Shown: positions 6,649-8,138 of the stretch, one piece after another
Numbering within the stretch: the first letter of the stretch is position 1
Layout of the letters: every line of letters starts with the position of its first letter
DNA from: Synergistales bacterium
Lineage (GTDB): Bacteria > Synergistota > Synergistia > Synergistales > Aminobacteriaceae
Direction of reading: 5' to 3'
DNA length: 8,138 nucleotides
Assembly (NCBI GenBank): GCA_025997955.1
Contig: BNVH01000113.1
Location: 1-8,138, forward strand
Position numbers and translations under genes: made by a program
The notes under the pieces: generated by a model
Told to the model about the DNA's origin: nothing
What the model saw: only the letters and a program-made list of their open reading frames with translations
Databases searched by the model: none

Positions 6649-6948
6649 TTATCCCGTCTTCACAGCTTTGTCAAATCGGCTATCCATACAAGCGCTCAGG
6701 TCTGTCGTTACAAACTTTCCATTGTAGAACAAACTGAAAATCGTTGCGGGTGTCGGCGATGATTGCGCTTGTTCCATCGTTGCCAATTTGAGAATGTGCA
6801 GCGACAGATTTCTGTTTCGGGCTGTTTCCTGCAATGAATTGGTGATATGATACTCGGTAAACGGACAACGATTGGAATAGTAAACCGCAATGCCTTGCTT
6901 GTGCTCACATTCGCCACTCTGTTTGGAACATCGTATATTTCCATAACA
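6649..6948 (-). pseudogene. C-terminal YoaP domain of a GNAT-type protein, N-terminal acetyltransferase part lost
   Basis: Reading leftward, an open frame runs from about 6948 to a TAA at 6649-6651. It contains CSKQSGECEHKQGIAVYYSN, RCPFTEYHITNSLQ, QAQSSPTPATIFSLFYNGKF and RFDKAV. This is the YoaP-like C-terminal extension of certain GNAT N-acetyltransferases, where a Cys-rich linker leads to a thioredoxin-like VYYSN-CPFTEY segment and a final SPTP-FYNGKFVT block. The roughly 150-residue acetyltransferase domain that should precede it is absent: upstream in this frame there is a TGA and GyrI-like sequence in another frame. There is no start codon at a sensible place. The natural C-terminus seems intact, meeting the transposase remnant tail to tail near 6645. 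I regard it as a deletion relic. Confidence 0.8.
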
Positions 6949-7055
6949 AGACTGCCTTTGAACTTTTCCTTTTCTGCATATTTTTCAAGTGCAGGATAAA
7001 CTTTCATAATACCCATGATTGCAATAATGATGAAAGTTACCTTCATGATTTTCAT
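6935..7055 (-). pseudogene. Stub of a GyrI-like effector-binding (SRPBCC/AraC-effector type) protein
   Basis: A minus-strand frame starts at ATG 7055, 12 bases beyond the fucosidase stop, with MKIMKVTFIIIAIMGI, a lysine-plus-hydrophobic segment resembling a signal or membrane anchor. It passes directly into YPALEKYAEKEKF and VMEIYDVPN, which look like the last helix and strand of a GyrI-like small-molecule-binding domain. The body of such a protein (150 or more residues) is missing between the anchor and this tail, so it is probably an internal deletion. Beyond about 6935 the frame is unrelated and YoaP sequence appears in a different frame. The family call rests on short motifs and is tentative. 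Confidence 0.5.
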
Positions 7056-7067
7056 TCTTCTAATGGC

Positions 7068-8138
7068 TTATTGAATTTCAAAGACAATGGTGTTGTATTT
7101 CGGCAATTGAGCCGGTTTTGTAATCACGACTTCCTCTCCGTTCTGTGTCCATTTGATTTTTTCGTTGCTGCCCAGCAATTTAATGGAAGATACTTTTTTG
7201 CCGGTCGCCGTTTTCAATCCCAGCGATTTGATATGAATGTCGCCTGTTGGGATTTCCATACAGAAGGTGTATAAAGTTTTCCCTTTCGCGGTGAAGCGGA
7301 GGTCGCCCGACTGGTATTTGCGCACGTCTTTTACGCCGCCGGCAATGTGTCCGAATGGCGCTTTTTCCTGACTGCCGCTCATGGAAGGTCCTTCGCCGAA
7401 TACTTTCCACGGGCGGGTGCCGTAGATGGATGTATTATTTACCGCCATCCATGTGGCGATGGTTTCCAGAATGTCAAGTACGTCCTGTTCCAGGTCGCCT
7501 TCGGGTGTTTGGACAACGTTCAGCAGCAGATTGCCGTTTTTGCTGACAATGTCAATCAGCATTTGGATGATTTCGGTGCCGCTCATGTATTTTTGTCCGG
7601 TGCGATAATACCAGTCGCCAATGGAAGTGTCGGTTTGCCATGGGTTTTCGCGAATTTCTTCAGAGGAGCCGCGTTCATAATCCTGCACCCAGCGTCCGTC
7701 TGATGTCTGTTTGCAGTTGTAAACCACACCTTGCGGCTTCTTTTGTTTGGCGTCCTGATTGTAGTAATGGGCAATCATGCTTCTTCCCACGTCGTTACCG
7801 AAAGGCAAACCGCCGTCTGAGTAGAGCAAATCGGGATGATAGTTGTCAATCAGTTCCAGAATGCGGTCGTACCACAGGCGGTGAAATTTTGGGTTGTTGG
7901 TGTACCAGCCGTTGTCGCCGGGCAGGGTCGGTTCGTGATACAAATCCCAGTAATCCGGGTTGGCGCCGTCGTAGGGAACGCCTGCCTTGTCGCCCAACTG
8001 GTCGGACTTGTGCGCGGACTGATACCAGGTATAACTTGCGCCCAAGTGTTCGGATACGCCAAAGTACAGCCCTTCTTTCTTCGCGGCAGCCTGCCATAGC
8101 CCGACAACGTCTTTTTTCGGACCCATGTTTACAGAGTT
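7068..8138 (-). CDS. GH29 alpha-L-fucosidase, 5' partial (C-terminal 356 codons)
   Basis: The frame is open to the right edge (upstream codons read N-S-V-N before the internal Met at 8124-8126), so the start, probable signal peptide and first part of the barrel lie outside. Visible blocks of the GH29 (beta/alpha)8 barrel, numbered from that Met, are KKDVVGLWQAAAKKEGL, FGVSEHLGASYTWY (23-36), PDYWDLYHEP and PDLLYSDGGLPFG (98-110), where D104 is the likely nucleophile by position, then WYYRTGQKYMSG and NGNLLLNVVQTPEGDL closing the barrel. The last 110 residues form a beta-rich domain ending IVFEIQ. The enzyme hydrolyses terminal alpha-L-fucosyl bonds of glycans; in Bacteroidota such enzymes usually work in the periplasm or at the cell surface. 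Third-position G/C is higher than in the genes to the left, and there is no damage in the visible part. The fucosidase call is strong; the subfamily and exact linkage are not determined. Confidence 0.95.
   Translation of the reverse strand, partial: NSVNMGPKKDVVGLWQAAAKKEGLYFGVSEHLGASYTWYQSAHKSDQLGDKAGVPYDGANPDYWDLYHEPTLPGDNGWYTNNPKFHRLWYDRILELIDNYHPDLLYSDGGLPFGNDVGRSMIAHYYNQDAKQKKPQGVVYNCKQTSDGRWVQDYERGSSEEIRENPWQTDTSIGDWYYRTGQKYMSGTEIIQMLIDIVSKNGNLLLNVVQTPEGDLEQDVLDILETIATWMAVNNTSIYGTRPWKVFGEGPSMSGSQEKAPFGHIAGGVKDVRKYQSGDLRFTAKGKTLYTFCMEIPTGDIHIKSLGLKTATGKKVSSIKLLGSNEKIKWTQNGEEVVITKPAQLPKYNTIVFEIQ

Noticed and set aside
6344..6727. An independent 127-residue gene
   Set aside because: It continues the transposase family sequence of the preceding frame, and its last 27 or so codons are antisense to the YoaP remnant; it is part of the broken transposase.
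7836..8099. Open frames on the + strand and in other minus frames within the fucosidase region
   Set aside because: All lie inside the GH29 frame, have biased composition and show no motif; the higher G+C makes chance open frames longer.

Overview
The window looks like a piece of a Bacteroidota chromosome. Most of it is AT-rich, coding starts are preceded by A/T-rich leaders with no Shine-Dalgarno, and several families (the COG2865-type AlbA_2 proteins, the large DNA-binding partner of Doc, a GH29 fucosidase with a GVSEHLGASY block, a 'gtctgaatcaggatttacag' repeat) are ones I associate with that phylum. No rRNA, tRNA or CRISPR array is visible.

Left part (1-3207): two tightly spaced + strand genes. 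The first, cut by the window edge, joins the C-terminal half of a UPF1-like superfamily 1 helicase to a complete Ppx/GppA-type domain in one uninterrupted frame. Ten bases later comes a 444-residue protein with a winged-helix-like N-terminal half and a C-terminal phospholipase-D (HxKx4D) nuclease-like domain. A COG1112-type helicase next to a separate PLD protein is the layout of the Mokosh anti-phage system, type I. Here the helicase carries a Ppx/GppA domain at its C-terminus, which I do not recognise as part of described Mokosh. This is the best candidate for an undescribed defence variant.

Middle (3215-4818): a 38-codon N-terminal stub of an AlbA_2 (Schlafen-like) gene, then an apparently intact toxin-antitoxin pair. 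The pair is a 339-residue DNA-binding protein overlapping by 8 bases a 153-residue Doc/Fic toxin with HFFNDGNKR. The antitoxin gene contains a perfect 30-bp palindrome that is exactly in frame.

Right of that (about 4840-7055): a gene graveyard. In order it holds a BrxL-like ATPase remnant, a second AlbA_2/COG2865 gene broken into three pieces by a dispersed inverted repeat and deletions, a truncated ISKra4-like transposase remnant with an A10 frameshift site, the C-terminal YoaP domain of a GNAT-type protein on the minus strand, and a stub of a GyrI-like effector-binding protein. None keeps a full-length frame.

Right end (7068-8138, minus strand): the C-terminal 356 codons of a GH29 alpha-L-fucosidase, visibly richer in G+C and undamaged, running off the window. 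It probably marks the return to stable chromosome. Overall the window is the edge of a defence/mobile island: two live modules (helicase-Ppx plus PLD; antitoxin plus Doc) embedded in remnants of other defence and mobile genes beside a carbohydrate-use gene.
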